A stretch of DNA of 64,000 nt from Geosiphon pyriformis (lineage: Eukaryota; Glomeromycota; Glomeromycetes; Archaeosporales; Geosiphonaceae). A model generated the notes under the pieces. The model did no database searches, had not been told where the DNA came from, and saw only the letters and a list, made by a program, of their open reading frames with translations. Position 1 is the stretch's first letter; every line of letters starts with the position of its first letter. Of this stretch, positions 9,771 through 20,639 are shown piece by piece. The translations under genes and the position numbers were made by a program. The stretch covers positions 297,738 to 361,737 of the forward strand of contig JAAOMT010000718.1 in the NCBI GenBank assembly GCA_016748015.1. Direction: 5' to 3'.

Positions 9771-10171
9771 CTTTCCCAGCCACTAGTTATTTTTTCTACA
9801 GTGGTGGTTTCTTCAGATATGTTTTCTTCTCTTCCTTTTCTTTTTTCCTTGTTCTTTTCTTTCCAATCTAGAATTGATGGCATCTCGCTTTGGTTGTTGT
9901 TAGTCCAAGCATTGATGGTGGCTTCCCAGGTAGATTCTTCTCTTTGTTTCTCCTTTCCATTGTCATTGTTGTCCCAAGTAAATATTGGCAGCAGTTCGTT
10001 GTAGTCAATGTCGGCTTATAAGACTTAGTATGCTTTCTAGGTGGGTTTTGCTTTTTCTTTCTTGAATTTGATAAGTGGTGTTGATGGCATGGTGATGGGC
10101 TTGAAGTGGCCACACATGGCTGGTATCTGTATGTGTCGACTATTCTGGCTAAGCTGGAGCTCTTAGGTGTT

Positions 10172-10640
10172 TCAATCTAGGGTTGCATTGGTTTTGAACA
10201 GCCAGTTGTTCCCAATGAGTGCTTGGTATTGAGTGGCTTCTATGATGAGTACTTTGATTGGTACTATGATGCCATTGACTTCTATGGGGAAATCATCAAT
10301 CTCTTCAATGGGTGTTTTGGTTGCTTCATTGGCTGTAATAATCTTGGCACTGGCAGCGTGATCAATTTGGCAATCTAATTGATCTATAAGTTGTTTTGTG
10401 ATGATGCTGCCAGCTGATCCACTATTTAGGATCAGTTTGATGGAGTGACCATCAACTTTTGCATCAGTGTACATTATAGTAATGGGTTTTTCCTCGAGTG
10501 CTGCTCCACTGAACAAAGGTGGGTTGATGGTTTCCTTCAATTCAAAAGGAAAGATGGCTGCAAGAGATTTATTTTCGGTAATTGTTGCTGGTGGAATATT
10601 TTTAGTGAGTGTTGTTTGGGGTGGGTGGAATTCCGAGTTG
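10172..10640 (-). pseudogene. Aspartic protease domain of element B
   Basis: The retropepsin-like core reads VDGHSIKLILNSGSAGSIIT, then QLIDQLDCQID, VNGIIVPIKVLI and QYQALIGNNWLF. The last has the I-G-x-N/D-W end typical of gypsy proteases. The catalytic motif is NSGS instead of DSGS, a G-to-A change that removes the catalytic aspartate. The upstream segment EKPITIMYTDAKVDG is shared with F. A TAA/TAG follows at about 10170. In the family this enzyme cuts the Gag-Pol polyprotein. Confidence 0.88.
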
Positions 10641-10999
10641 TTGGTAGTGGCATTTTCTGGAGTAATCAGGAGACTTAAATAGTTTTGGGAATTTGGGTTT
10701 TGGGTGGAATCAGTACCCAGATTCTGCTGTCAAGAGCCTGATGGTTGGTGAAAGGAGCTGGGAATCAGTTGATGAACAACCATTACCGATCTCCAGTTTT
10801 GAGTGATTCTAGGTTTTGGATTTCCTGATGTCATTTGAGTGGAATTTTGGAGTGGTGTTTGAATTGGTTGTTGGGACTGATAAATTATTTGGGGCTGTGG
10901 CTGATAAATTACCAGTGGCTGCAGTTGATAAATTGGAGGTTGATATACTGGTGGTTGATAGATTGGTTGTTGTGTTATTGGCAGGTAAGTGGTTTGATA

Positions 11000-12838
11000 T
11001 TGGTCTTGATTTGGGTAGTAATTTTGAGTCTGAAATCTGCAATTGGGGTTTCGATATTGATTTTCTAATTGTGAATTGTTGCTATAAAATCGATAGTCAG
11101 CTCTAATGTGACTTTGTTTACCACAGTTGTGACAAACATGTGTTTTTGGCTGCCATGGCTGATTTTAAAAACAATTTGTGTTTCCTGAATTATTGCATCA
11201 TTGTGGTGGTTAATAGATTGCACAATTGTCAGCTAAGTATCCCTCTAGTTTCTGATTGATTGTATCACTGAATTGTTTTAGTTTGGAATCCAAGTTAGAT
11301 GATCTGTTCATTACTAAATTTACAGCTTGGGTGTGGTTGGCTTCTAGCTCAGCTGCTTTAAAATCTCTGGCGTGGGTGATGGCAGTTGGAAGGTTAACTG
11401 GATGCATTAGACATACTCACTGAAGGATGCTACTGCACAATCCTCTAATGAACTGGTTCAAGATTTGTGGCACTGTAAAGTAATCAGCTTGAATTGCCTG
11501 AATTTGGTGCAGATTTCTATAGAAGTGTCCCAAGTAAGTGGTGACTGTTTCTGTGTCTTCTTTTTTGATGGTGGTAAATGTGTTGGTCAAGTAATTGATA
11601 CTATTGTTATTACTAAAGTATCTTAAAAATTCTGTTTTGAACTCATTGAAAGTTTGTGGTTTGGCAGCTAGGCTTTAATACCATGAGTTGGCAGTATCTT
11701 TGAGAAAATAGGGGATTGCTTGAAAAGCTCTACCATCATTCTATTCATTGGTCACTATGGTTTTTTCAATGTCATTGAGCCATATTTGGGCGTTATCCTC
11801 TTTGCTGGTAAAATTGTCAAGTTTTGCGATTGGTACATAGACCATTGGATCTAAGTTGAATTGTTGTGGTGGTAATTAAAGTGATTGTTGTTGTATGGGT
11901 TGTTGGGGTGGTAGTTGAAGTGGCAGTTATATGGGTTTGGCTATTGGATTAATCAGTGGTTGATCGATGATGATTACTGGAGGTAAGTTTTGTTGATTTA
12001 TTAAATTGGAGTTTCGGTTATCTTGAGTTGGTGGTGTCTGAATATTTGGAGTTTCAATTTCCAGATTTTCTGGATTTAAATTTTGCTGGATTTGAAGATT
12101 CAGGGTTTCAAATTCCAGGTTTTCAGTAATCGGGTTCTGGTAAGTGAATTCTTGATCTTCAGCTTCTTTTTCTTCCTTTTTTTCTGATTCTGTTACTTTT
12201 TATGAATCAGAAATTCCGAAATCTGGGGGAGGCAGTTGCGATTGGAGTCTTGATGGCATTGATGATCGCAAGTTAAATCCTTCAAAATACATGCCATATG
12301 GTCCTAATAACTCTGCTTTTCTTTGTTTACTTTGAAATGGAAATTATCTAAATGTTGATGTTGTGTTTGATGTGGCTGTGCTAGTAGATGTAATATTAAT
12401 GGTGCTTCTGGGTGTATAGTGGTATGATGGATTAGTTGAGGACTCAACTCTTGTTTTCTTCCAAGTAGGTAGTTGTATTCTTTTGGGTGTTACTGCTGGT
12501 GTTTGCAGTTTTTCTTTGCCTTTGCTTGCATAAGTAATGGAGTATCTTTGCTGTGTGTAGTGTTCAATTTCTTTGTTGATTTCCATGATGATGAAGGTGA
12601 AATTGTGATTTGTTGACAGGTTGGTATTTTGAATTAATTTGCTGTAAAAGGCTTCTCTTGCTGATTTAATATTTACTGGTGTTTCTAACAGATAGGCAAT
12701 TTTTTCATTGACATAGAAATTAAAAGCTGATTCTGCTAATATGTGATTGTAATTTAATTCCAAATGTTGACAGTAGTGTTGAAATAAAGATTTCATGAAT
12801 CCTAGATGGTTTGCTCCTATGTTTTCTGATTTTGCCAC
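11000..12838 (-). pseudogene. Gag of element B
   Basis: The N-terminal part (from about 12838, VAKSENIGANHLGFMKSLF) is followed by a long Pro/Gln/Asn-rich segment. A retrotransposon Gag domain follows at about 11830-11420: AQIWLNDIEKTIVTNE, RAFQAIPYFLKDTANSWY and FKTEFLRYFSNNN. The C-terminus holds a nucleocapsid knuckle CHNCGKQSHIRADY, in which the final cysteine of CX2CX4HX4C is Tyr (TGT to TAT). I see no in-frame ATG upstream of the conserved GTG GCA codons at 12838, so the start is uncertain. Stops in frame at about 12342, 12198, 11870, 11740 and elsewhere. Confidence 0.85.
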
Positions 12839-12879
12839 TTTTAGATTTGTGTTGGTGCTGGTTCTCTGTAGAATTATAT

Positions 12880-12895
12880 CTCACAGGGAGCACCA
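12880..12895 (-). other. Primer-binding site of element B
   Basis: TGGTGCTCCCTGTGAG on the minus strand begins two bases after the LTR end. F has the same motif with G-to-A and C-to-T changes (57588-57603). The tRNA primer is not identified. Confidence 0.6.
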
Positions 12896-12897
12896 AA

Positions 12898-13730
12898 TGT
12901 TACAGGTGACTATTTCTGGTGTTGGATTAAATAACAAACCCATAACTTGGTGCTCAAATCTAGTTGTAGTTGATAGTAATCTGAAAGTTTGTGTCTGAAA
13001 GATTTGTATCCAAAGGGTTTGGTTAAGTTTTTTGTATAATGAACAGAGATTCAATGGTAATAGTTTTATCCATAGCTTCCCGAAACCACAGTTTTGTCAA
13101 TTTTTTTCTTAGCTTGATGGCTGGTATTCCTTCTGGTAAGCTATCTTCAATCGAGTGTTCTACCCTTATTTCTGGGTCTTTTACCAGTCATGTTTATCCT
13201 GATGTCAGTACCCTATATGTTAATCCTCAATAGAGTTAGTAAACAACAATAAAATCAAGGCAAGAAATAAAGAAAAGAAAAGAAAATAAAAAAAGAAAAG
13301 AAATAAGCCAAGACAATTTACAAGTTAGTATTCCATTAATAGCCATGATCAAGAACTATTGTTCTAGTGTGGTTAAGTATCAATTACTATTAACATGAAG
13401 TGTTGATAGTGGCAGCAGGTTTGAGATAACAAACAGTTATTTATTTGTGGTTTGGAAAGTTGTCTAGATAAAATCTAAATAGAGAAGTCTGTCTTTTCAG
13501 CTTCTAATTCTACTGCTATATATACATAATTGAGATTTCCCAATTCCTTAATTCTTCACAACAGGAATCCTGAGATTCTTGGAATCCTGCAATTCCTTTG
13601 AGAGAATTCTGTAATTCCTGGAATCCTGCAATTTCTGAGAGAAATTCTGGAATTCCATATTTTACTATGTCTACTTCTGATTGGCTAATAACTATGCTAA
13701 TATATATTCCCTATATTTCTATGAGTAACA
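12898..13730 (-). repeat. 5' LTR (right-hand) of element B
   Basis: The 833-bp segment starts TGTTACAGGTGAC and ends ATGAGTAACA in plus-strand reading. It contains a TATA box (13517-13524, reverse strand) and GGAATTCC-type palindromes at about 13540-13660. It matches the A LTR in inverse orientation and shares its outer ends with the F LTR. Confidence 0.9.
13517..13524 (-). promoter_or_regulatory. TATA box of the B LTR promoter
   Basis: TATATATA in the context GCTATATATACATAATTGAG, conserved in position with the A and F LTRs. It should drive transcription of B leftward. Confidence 0.55.
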
Positions 13731-13788
13731 ATGCACAATGTTTAGCATGAACTAACCAGACATTACTTCTAAAATCAAGACTAAGAGA

Positions 13789-16700
13789 TCACACAAATTT
13801 AACAATTTCCAAACCAGCAACTTTGAGATTATAAAAGATGGTGACCGCTTTGCAAAACCAATCATTAAAAACAAAACTCTTATAAAGAGCCATGAACAAA
13901 AAAGAGTCAAAGACACATGAAGACAACAGCTGTAGAATGCCTGAAGAAGAATAAGAAAAACCAGAGATTACTTTCCAGGAGTCCACATAGGATTCCAACA
14001 ATTGATATCGGACAAAATCATCAATCCTGCAAGAGAACACATGATCTAATGTCTCTATATCGCCACAATATAAGCACAACACACTTGGATATAGTCTATT
14101 ATAAAAGCACTTCTGAATGGCAACTGGCAGCCAGTGATACAAAGTCTTCATAAAATAAAAGTGGGCATTAGCCAAAGGTCTGCTAGTAAAACTAGTGGCC
14201 ATGTGCAAATTAGGGTGTCAAACCAAAGATAAACAGAGCCAGTCAACTTTAGAGAACAAACCATTTGCCAAAAACTTGAAATCAGAACCAACCTCTCAGC
14301 ACACATGATAAACCAAACAATAAATATCATGTACAAAATGTCTGGAATTGCCAGAAACCACACTACCATTAGCCACTATAAAGCATTCATCCAAGTAATG
14401 AGAAAAATACCAACCAGAGAAAGAAACATCACCAGCAATTGTGTCAGTACACTCATTCCTTAAAATGTCAGAGTGGCTTTTAATCTTATGCCAGCTGACC
14501 TTCAAATTCTTACTGTGAATAACATTGACAATATGACAACATTTGATTCAGCACTGATTATGAAAGTCAGGACATGCTAGACCTAATTCAGACTTACAGA
14601 CATCCAGAGCAGATTGACTATCTGAGAACAAATTAATAGAGCTCAGTAGGGGAACACTCTTTAGAGCCAGCACAATAGTCTGCAACTCCACCAAAGTAGA
14701 TGACATCAAATCCAATACACTAACACCCAAACCCAAACCAATGTCTTTAAAAAACACGGCAGTATTAGCTCTACAACCAACTAAGCCCAAATTACTAAAG
14801 GACCCATTTGTATATACTGACAAACTGTCAGCACCAACTTGCAAGAGACAATCACAGACAGAAACAAAATCACTAGAATTAAGAATGTTTAAAGAACCAA
14901 CCCCATCCGAAACTGAGGGACAAGAGAGAGAGAAATTTTTATCATTGAGAAATATAACAGAGAGCCTGAACTATTCAGGAACAGAGCCACAAGGGTTTAA
15001 TTTTTTCCAACACTTAAAGATATGCCAATCAAAGACAGAACCATAATGATCATGAAGTTGATCTACAAAGACAACACCATACTGTTGAAAAGAGGGAAAA
15101 AACCTGAGAAACTGCAACTCACCCAGGACAGCAGACATAGAGATCCCACCACAAAACCAAAAGGAGTTGGCCAAAAAGCCACCCAGAGACAAATCACAAT
15201 CAAAAAGAATGCAAACCATGCTTACTAGAAAGTTATTGGAAGCACTAACATGAATACGCACAGGAAAACACAATAGATAAATAGGGTGCCAGCACAGAAC
15301 CTACAAGTTATGAGATCTGTGAAAGAACAAACGTCCCAGGATGCCACCCGAATTTGCAAAACTAACAAGAAAAGCCACCTTGCTTTCAGACTAAACTTGA
15401 AAGAAAGATTTCAAACCATAAAAGAAAGGGTGGTAAATTGTATCACTAAGAAAATCAAAAAGTAGACTGGATTTAAATTTCAAGCCTCTATGAATCAAGA
15501 CATCCCACTTGTTGCATATATTAATAGCAACAAAGCTGAACTGAGTCCTATAACTAACTATAGGATAAAGAACTGCCAACACTAAATATAAGAACTGCTT
15601 ATCTGAGACAGCTTTTTTCAAGATCAGATTGGTAAAAAATGAATGTCTAAATTAGTCTTTGCCAAGTTAGACTTTGAGAAACCTTCAGTTGAGAGAAAAA
15701 TACCCAAATATTGATGAGATTCACCCTTTTTGGCAATAAAGATCGGCAAGCCACTGATAGAAAGAGAAGGAGTGCTGACCCTGCTATTGATAGGAATGAC
15801 TACTGTCTTGTTGTTATTGATAGAAATATTATTTATCTGAAAAAATTCACTTGCAACATCTAGAATGTGTTAAGTAGCTGCCTGACTACTACCAACCCAA
15901 ATTGTATCATCAATAAAAGCACCAGCAGCAAAAAAGGAAGAGAGCCCAGCCCTTGACTCAGTATGATCATTCCTTGAAATAAAATGAGAACTTAACCTAT
16001 AACCATATACACTTTCCTGTCTTTTGACTTTACATAGTAGAAAATCATAAAATATATGCCACAGGAGAGGAGAAAAAACCTTCTCTTGGTCCAAACTATC
16101 ATGCACACAATAACTATTCATTAGCCCAAAGTTTGTTATTACCCTGTTGGTACAATTTTTATAAATATTACCAAAAAACCAAATGAACTTGCCACACATT
16201 TTGATCCTAACCAAACATTTCTCAAGATGTTCCCAGCTGACTGAATCATATGCTTTCTGCATATTCTACAAAACCAACCAGAGTTCTTAATTCTTTTTCA
16301 ACACATCTTTAACCACTGATCCAACTGCAAAAATAAGAGACTAAGTTGTTGTACCTTTTAAAACTGAAAAATTGTCCTCACAAAGAATGTTGAAAAAGCT
16401 GCATGCCAAAAAAATCCTATTAGAAAGAATTTTGGAAAAGATCTTATGAGCTGTCTTGATTAAAGCAATAGGGTAGGTGTTTGTGAGAACACCTTCTTAC
16501 TCATAAAGTTTAGGAATTATTGAGACCCAAGCTTCCACCCAAGGTCTGGACACTGATTCGGAAGATAAGCAAAAGTTCAAAAGCACTAAAAGCATATCCA
16601 GAATTGACTGGTCACAATGTTTCCAAAGCTTGTTTATAATACTCAAAAGACCAGCAGCTTTGCCATCAGGCAGATTGAAAATTACATCAAGCAACTTACT

Positions 16701-18221
16701 TAACTCGACTGAATGTATGACACCAGAAAAGACTTCATCAAAAACATAGTCCAATGGCCAATATTGATGGGACCAAACATAAGAAATATTAGCAACCACA
16801 CCATGCTTCTTGGTCCAACCTTCCATAATAACATCCATCTTAGATTTAACTGAATCAGGCTCCAAAATAAGCTTATCATCAACCACCAGATGGTCCAGAA
16901 CCACTTTGCAGAAAGGATGTTCCAGAACACTCCTAATAATATGACCCTTATTTGTCTCGAAACTTTCCATCCTCTTATCTATAGCAGTCCTAATGTTTGC
17001 TTTCCTAGCTGCCAAAGATTCAGCAAGCTTGGATGCATGATAAAACTTCTTAATACCAGAGAGAGCAGAATGAACATAACTAGGAGCCACACCAGAGTCA
17101 ATGAGATTCTGAACAACTGAAGCTTTGATACTGTCCATAGAGTTCCAGCATTTCATAAGGGAAACAAAACTAGCAACATTTTCTTTACAAGAGGCCTTAA
17201 CAATTTTCGAGATCAAAAGCTCCAACTTATGAAACTTTAAAGAAACTTTGGTGAACACACTGTCAAAATTCTTGAACCACTTTTTTCTAAATATCTCATT
17301 TGCCGAAAGTGTCATTATCTTGCACAAAACATTCCATATGGCATCCAGGTCTGAGTGCTTAATAGTAGCATCAAACTCATCAGAGAGCATCTCAGCATTA
17401 GTTGATGTAACATTTTTAAATTTTTTCTACTTATTGACATCAGTGCCTTTGAAATCAAACTTCCACTGGTCTTTGTTTGCTTGCTTGCAGATAGAGTTCA
17501 ACTGCTTATCCAAAAATCTACTCAAATTCACAAACATAAAAACAGCCTGATAATCAGTATCAAAAAATTCACCAACATCTAACACCTCGCATCCCACCAC
17601 AGCATTAATCAAGTTTAAAGAAACAAACAAAAAGTTGATAATCTTAGCCACACCCTGAAAGTTAGTTCATGTGGGCTTTTTAACATAAGAACTACCACTC
17701 AAAGAATTGACCAAACCAAGATTTAGACATTTTTTGAAATTAGCACACCTTCGGGAGCCATTTTTATTGAAGTCACCACCCAAAACCACAAAAGATAATT
17801 CATTGACTGCTTTAGCTATTATAAAATTGATATTATTAGACTAAGAAAAATGAACAACCAGAGACACCCCTGTATAAAGCCCCAAAATTAACACTGAAAG
17901 TTTATTTTTGAATAACAGCTTGATTGAAAGGAGCCAACATGGCACCTTAGAAACTTTACTAACATAATAAGCCAGAGAAATGTTCATAATAATCGTGACT
18001 CTAGCACCAAGAAAGCCCTTGTCCAACCCAGATGAAAAAATCCTGACACCATCAAACCTGTCCCTAATCTAAGATTTGTTGCTAAACCTCAGCTTAGTTT
18101 TTGTAATTATCGAAACCAAATTCTCAGAATCTTTATGCCAATGGATAATGTTCTCCTGCTTGGTAGGGACATTGATACTACAAACATTACATGTTACAAA
18201 TTTTCATATGAAATCACTCAT
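13789..18221 (-). pseudogene. ORF2 of LINE C: endonuclease, reverse transcriptase, RNase H
   Basis: ORF2 starts at the ATG 18221-18219, overlapping the ORF1 stop (TAATG). Endonuclease traces are FLGARVTIIMNISLA, LGLYTGVS and GGDFNKNG. A conserved linker RKANIRTAIDKRMESFETN leads into RT, with LPDGKAAGLLSIINKLW, MQKAYDSVSWEHLEKCL and the catalytic FIDDTIWVGSS. One frameshift follows between about 15870 and 15621. RNase H shows VYTNGS (Asp expected), VELQTIVLAL, LFSDSQSALD and WHKIKSHSDIL. The end carries CLYCGDIETLDHVFSC, a C-x2-C...H-x4-C zinc motif. Multiple stops make it a pseudogene. Confidence 0.88.
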
Positions 18222-20150
18222 TAAAGAGCAAGAGAGGTTGACAAATCCAATTCCGAGCACAAACAATCTAATCTTTCTAAAACAGATTCAACTAACACCT
18301 TCAAAGCCACCATCTTGGACTCTAATCCACCCATCTTGGTGGTCAAAACTTTGGAACTACTTGAGCTTAGACCAGCAACTGAATCAGCAACAGCTGAAAG
18401 AAGAGAAGAAGGAGACACTGTTACAACATCAAGATTCATATCCAAATCCCCATCAGCTGTAACAAATACAATAGTAACTGGAGGAAATACACAAGAACTA
18501 GATGCTAAAGGCACCAATTCCACAAAACTCAATTTTTTCAAAATATCTGAAATCTGGTCCACCAAAAGCTCCAAAGAAGCCAATTATTTAGCCAAATAGG
18601 AATCATTAAGGGAGTTAGAAACCAATGAAACAGGTTTTGCACCTAAAAATGAGCCAACACCAGAAGAATTTGACAAAATCTCATGAGAAAAAGAACCACC
18701 AGCCACTTGGGCCCAAGTTTTCTCACCAAAAAAAACTGGATAAACAATTGGTGCTTGCTTTTTCTTATATATGTTTGCCAAACAGGCCCAATTTTGAGGA
18801 GTTACCACTTGCTTACCACAAGCACCAGAATTTCCACCCAACAAACACCCTGTAGAGATATGACCAAACTGTTTGCAATGAGCACAACAGACCAAAGAAA
18901 GGCCAGCCCAGTGCAAATTCACATTCTTAAACACCGGAGTGGAACCAATAGCAGCCAATTTGAATGCCTTATTAATAAAACACACAATTGTACATCTATC
19001 ATGCACATATGAAATGGGATTATGGCCAATAAAACAAGTTTTTCTACCATATGATTCCAACAAATCCAAAAAATCATGAGCTGTTGTACCAACTGGAAAA
19101 ATGTACAGCAATGCCCAATGTAAATCTCTGAAAACTCACAAATGTTTATTATCAACAGCTTTTGTCACATAAACAGAATCTTTTTCCATGTAAACTGACC
19201 ATTTAGCTGTGACCAAATCAGCTATCTTAGACAATTCAAATTTCACTAAAGCTTTTTGCCACAAGTCAATCAATTACATCTTAATTGACACAATCTTTCC
19301 AAACTTAGAGAAAACAGATTCCACAGCTGATTTGGGAAGATTGACTGGAATCTCCTTAACAACAATTACCCAATCTGAATGTTTATTTACCTGTCTAATA
19401 TCATTATTTACCACAATTTTCTCATGAATTGCCAATTTTCTAGCCTTTTTCAGACTCAATTCAGATGTGAAGAAGGATCTGATGATCCCAAGAAATTTTG
19501 AAGGAGTTGATGCTTCTCCAAAACCATTAATTCAATAAAAAATTTTTTTTACTGCCATTAATTTATCACTATTAGTTTTTCCAGACACAACAGCCAAATC
19601 CATGTCCAAAGCAAACAATCTTACTGGCTTGAAGCTACAACTTTCTGAAACATGTGATTTGGCTAATGGCAGCCGATTAGACCCAACAAACTTAGATTTA
19701 GGAAGCACCAACTCAGCATCATTGTCACTCAAGTTTCTAAAGGAAGGTGTTTTTGGCAGCAGTCCCAAAACATAGGTTTTTGTTTGTGTTTTTTTAGGCA
19801 TCACATTGTCCACCATGTTATCAGTCTCAGAAGTGTTGAAATTTACATAACTAGTCTCTTCAACCACTATGTTGTCTATGTTCTCAATGTCAGACACCTC
19901 ACTAATGCTGATATCTTCACTTTTAACCTTACTGTCCTAAGACACCTTGCATTCACCACAGTCTGTCTGTAAAACATTTTCAAAGATAGGTCTAGTCAAC
20001 GAGTTCACCACAACTCCAGTAACAACAGGTTTTTTTGATTTTTTATACAAAGAATTCCAAGTGTAGATACTCTCAACTTGCGTTTTCTTTTTAGTCTCAG
20101 ACCAGGATCTCAATCCAGCTGAACTAGTACCAGAACCACTAGCAAAAAAG
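18221..20150 (-). pseudogene. ORF1 of LINE C: nucleic-acid-binding Gag-like protein
   Basis: All open segments from about 20251 to 18221 are in one frame, interrupted by about five nonsense codons and no frameshift. Order: Ser/Thr-rich N-terminus; a charged linker; an RRM-like segment DWVIVVKEIPVNLPKSAVES...FGKIVSI (about 19390-19275); LYIFPVGTTAHDFLDLL; a CCHC knuckle CAHCKQFGHISTGC; and a C-terminal heptad-like helix EVLVDQIS...LKKLSF. Such ORF1 proteins bind element RNA. The start codon is unclear. The ORF ends TAATG, overlapping ORF2. The RRM assignment is by eye and tentative. Confidence 0.8.
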
Positions 20151-20639
20151 CTTACTGGTTCTATTGCAACAAAATGGGGTATGTTAAAAGAAATAACTAA
20201 AGATAATAAGGGGGAAGGAGAAAGAAAAAAGCTAAATCTTTGACAATACAAATGCTTTCATTATGATCAGAGAATTAATAAAAGAAAGTTTTTTTTTGTT
20301 ATTTTGTTTTGTTAAAATAGTTTTTTTTTAAATTAAAGTATTAATAAATATTAATACAATTATTAATAAATAAATGTATTTATTTGACCAGATTAAATTT
20401 GAATTATTTTTGACAAGTTATTAATATTGGTGTTTTTAGTTTCTTTTTTATAATGTATTTTGTAAGAAAATTGTTACAAATAAGTATTCTATCTTATATA
20501 TATTTTTTCTAATTGTGATTTACTAAACAACCAAATTAATTTTTTATAATTAATATATAAAGCAAATTGTTAACAAAAATAATATCTCCAATTTTATATG
20601 ATTTAGTAAATAGTAAAACATTCTAAATTTATAGTATTG

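Larger units (their letters stand above)
5424..13730 (-). mobile_element. Ty3/gypsy element B with dUTPase; 3' end cut by element A
   Basis: On the minus strand the order is LTR, PBS, Gag, protease, Cys-rich domain, dUTPase, tether, RT, RNase H, integrase. The first seven domains are in one common reading frame broken only by stop codons; integrase is in another frame. The element ends abruptly inside the integrase C-terminus at 5424, where the LTR of A starts. ORF3 and the 3' LTR of B are therefore expected left of the window. The right LTR joins the C-terminal coding sequence of LINE C. The four bases after the LTR are ATGC, a candidate target duplication. Confidence 0.92.
13731..20280 (-). 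mobile_element. LINE-type (non-LTR) retrotransposon C
   Basis: A two-ORF non-LTR element reading leftward: ORF1 with a CCHC knuckle, then ORF2 with APE-type endonuclease, RT, RNase H and C-terminal zinc motif. It is the same family as LINE D. The 3' end is not seen: the LTR of B replaces it right after a C-terminal motif LVHAKHCA that in D continues for about 65 more codons. B is therefore probably inserted in C. The 5' end fades into the AT-rich island near 20280. RNase H downstream of RT fits the I/Tad1/R1-like superclades. Confidence 0.9.

Noticed and set aside
9666-10004. Plus-strand ORF of 112 codons with a hydrophobic stretch
   Set aside because: Antisense of the Lys/Glu-rich region between protease and the Cys-rich domain; no homology or context.
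10816-11106. Plus-strand ORFs opposite Gag of B, rich in Val, Asp and Leu
   Set aside because: They are shadows of the Gln/Pro-rich Gag coding strand; the real signal is on the minus strand.
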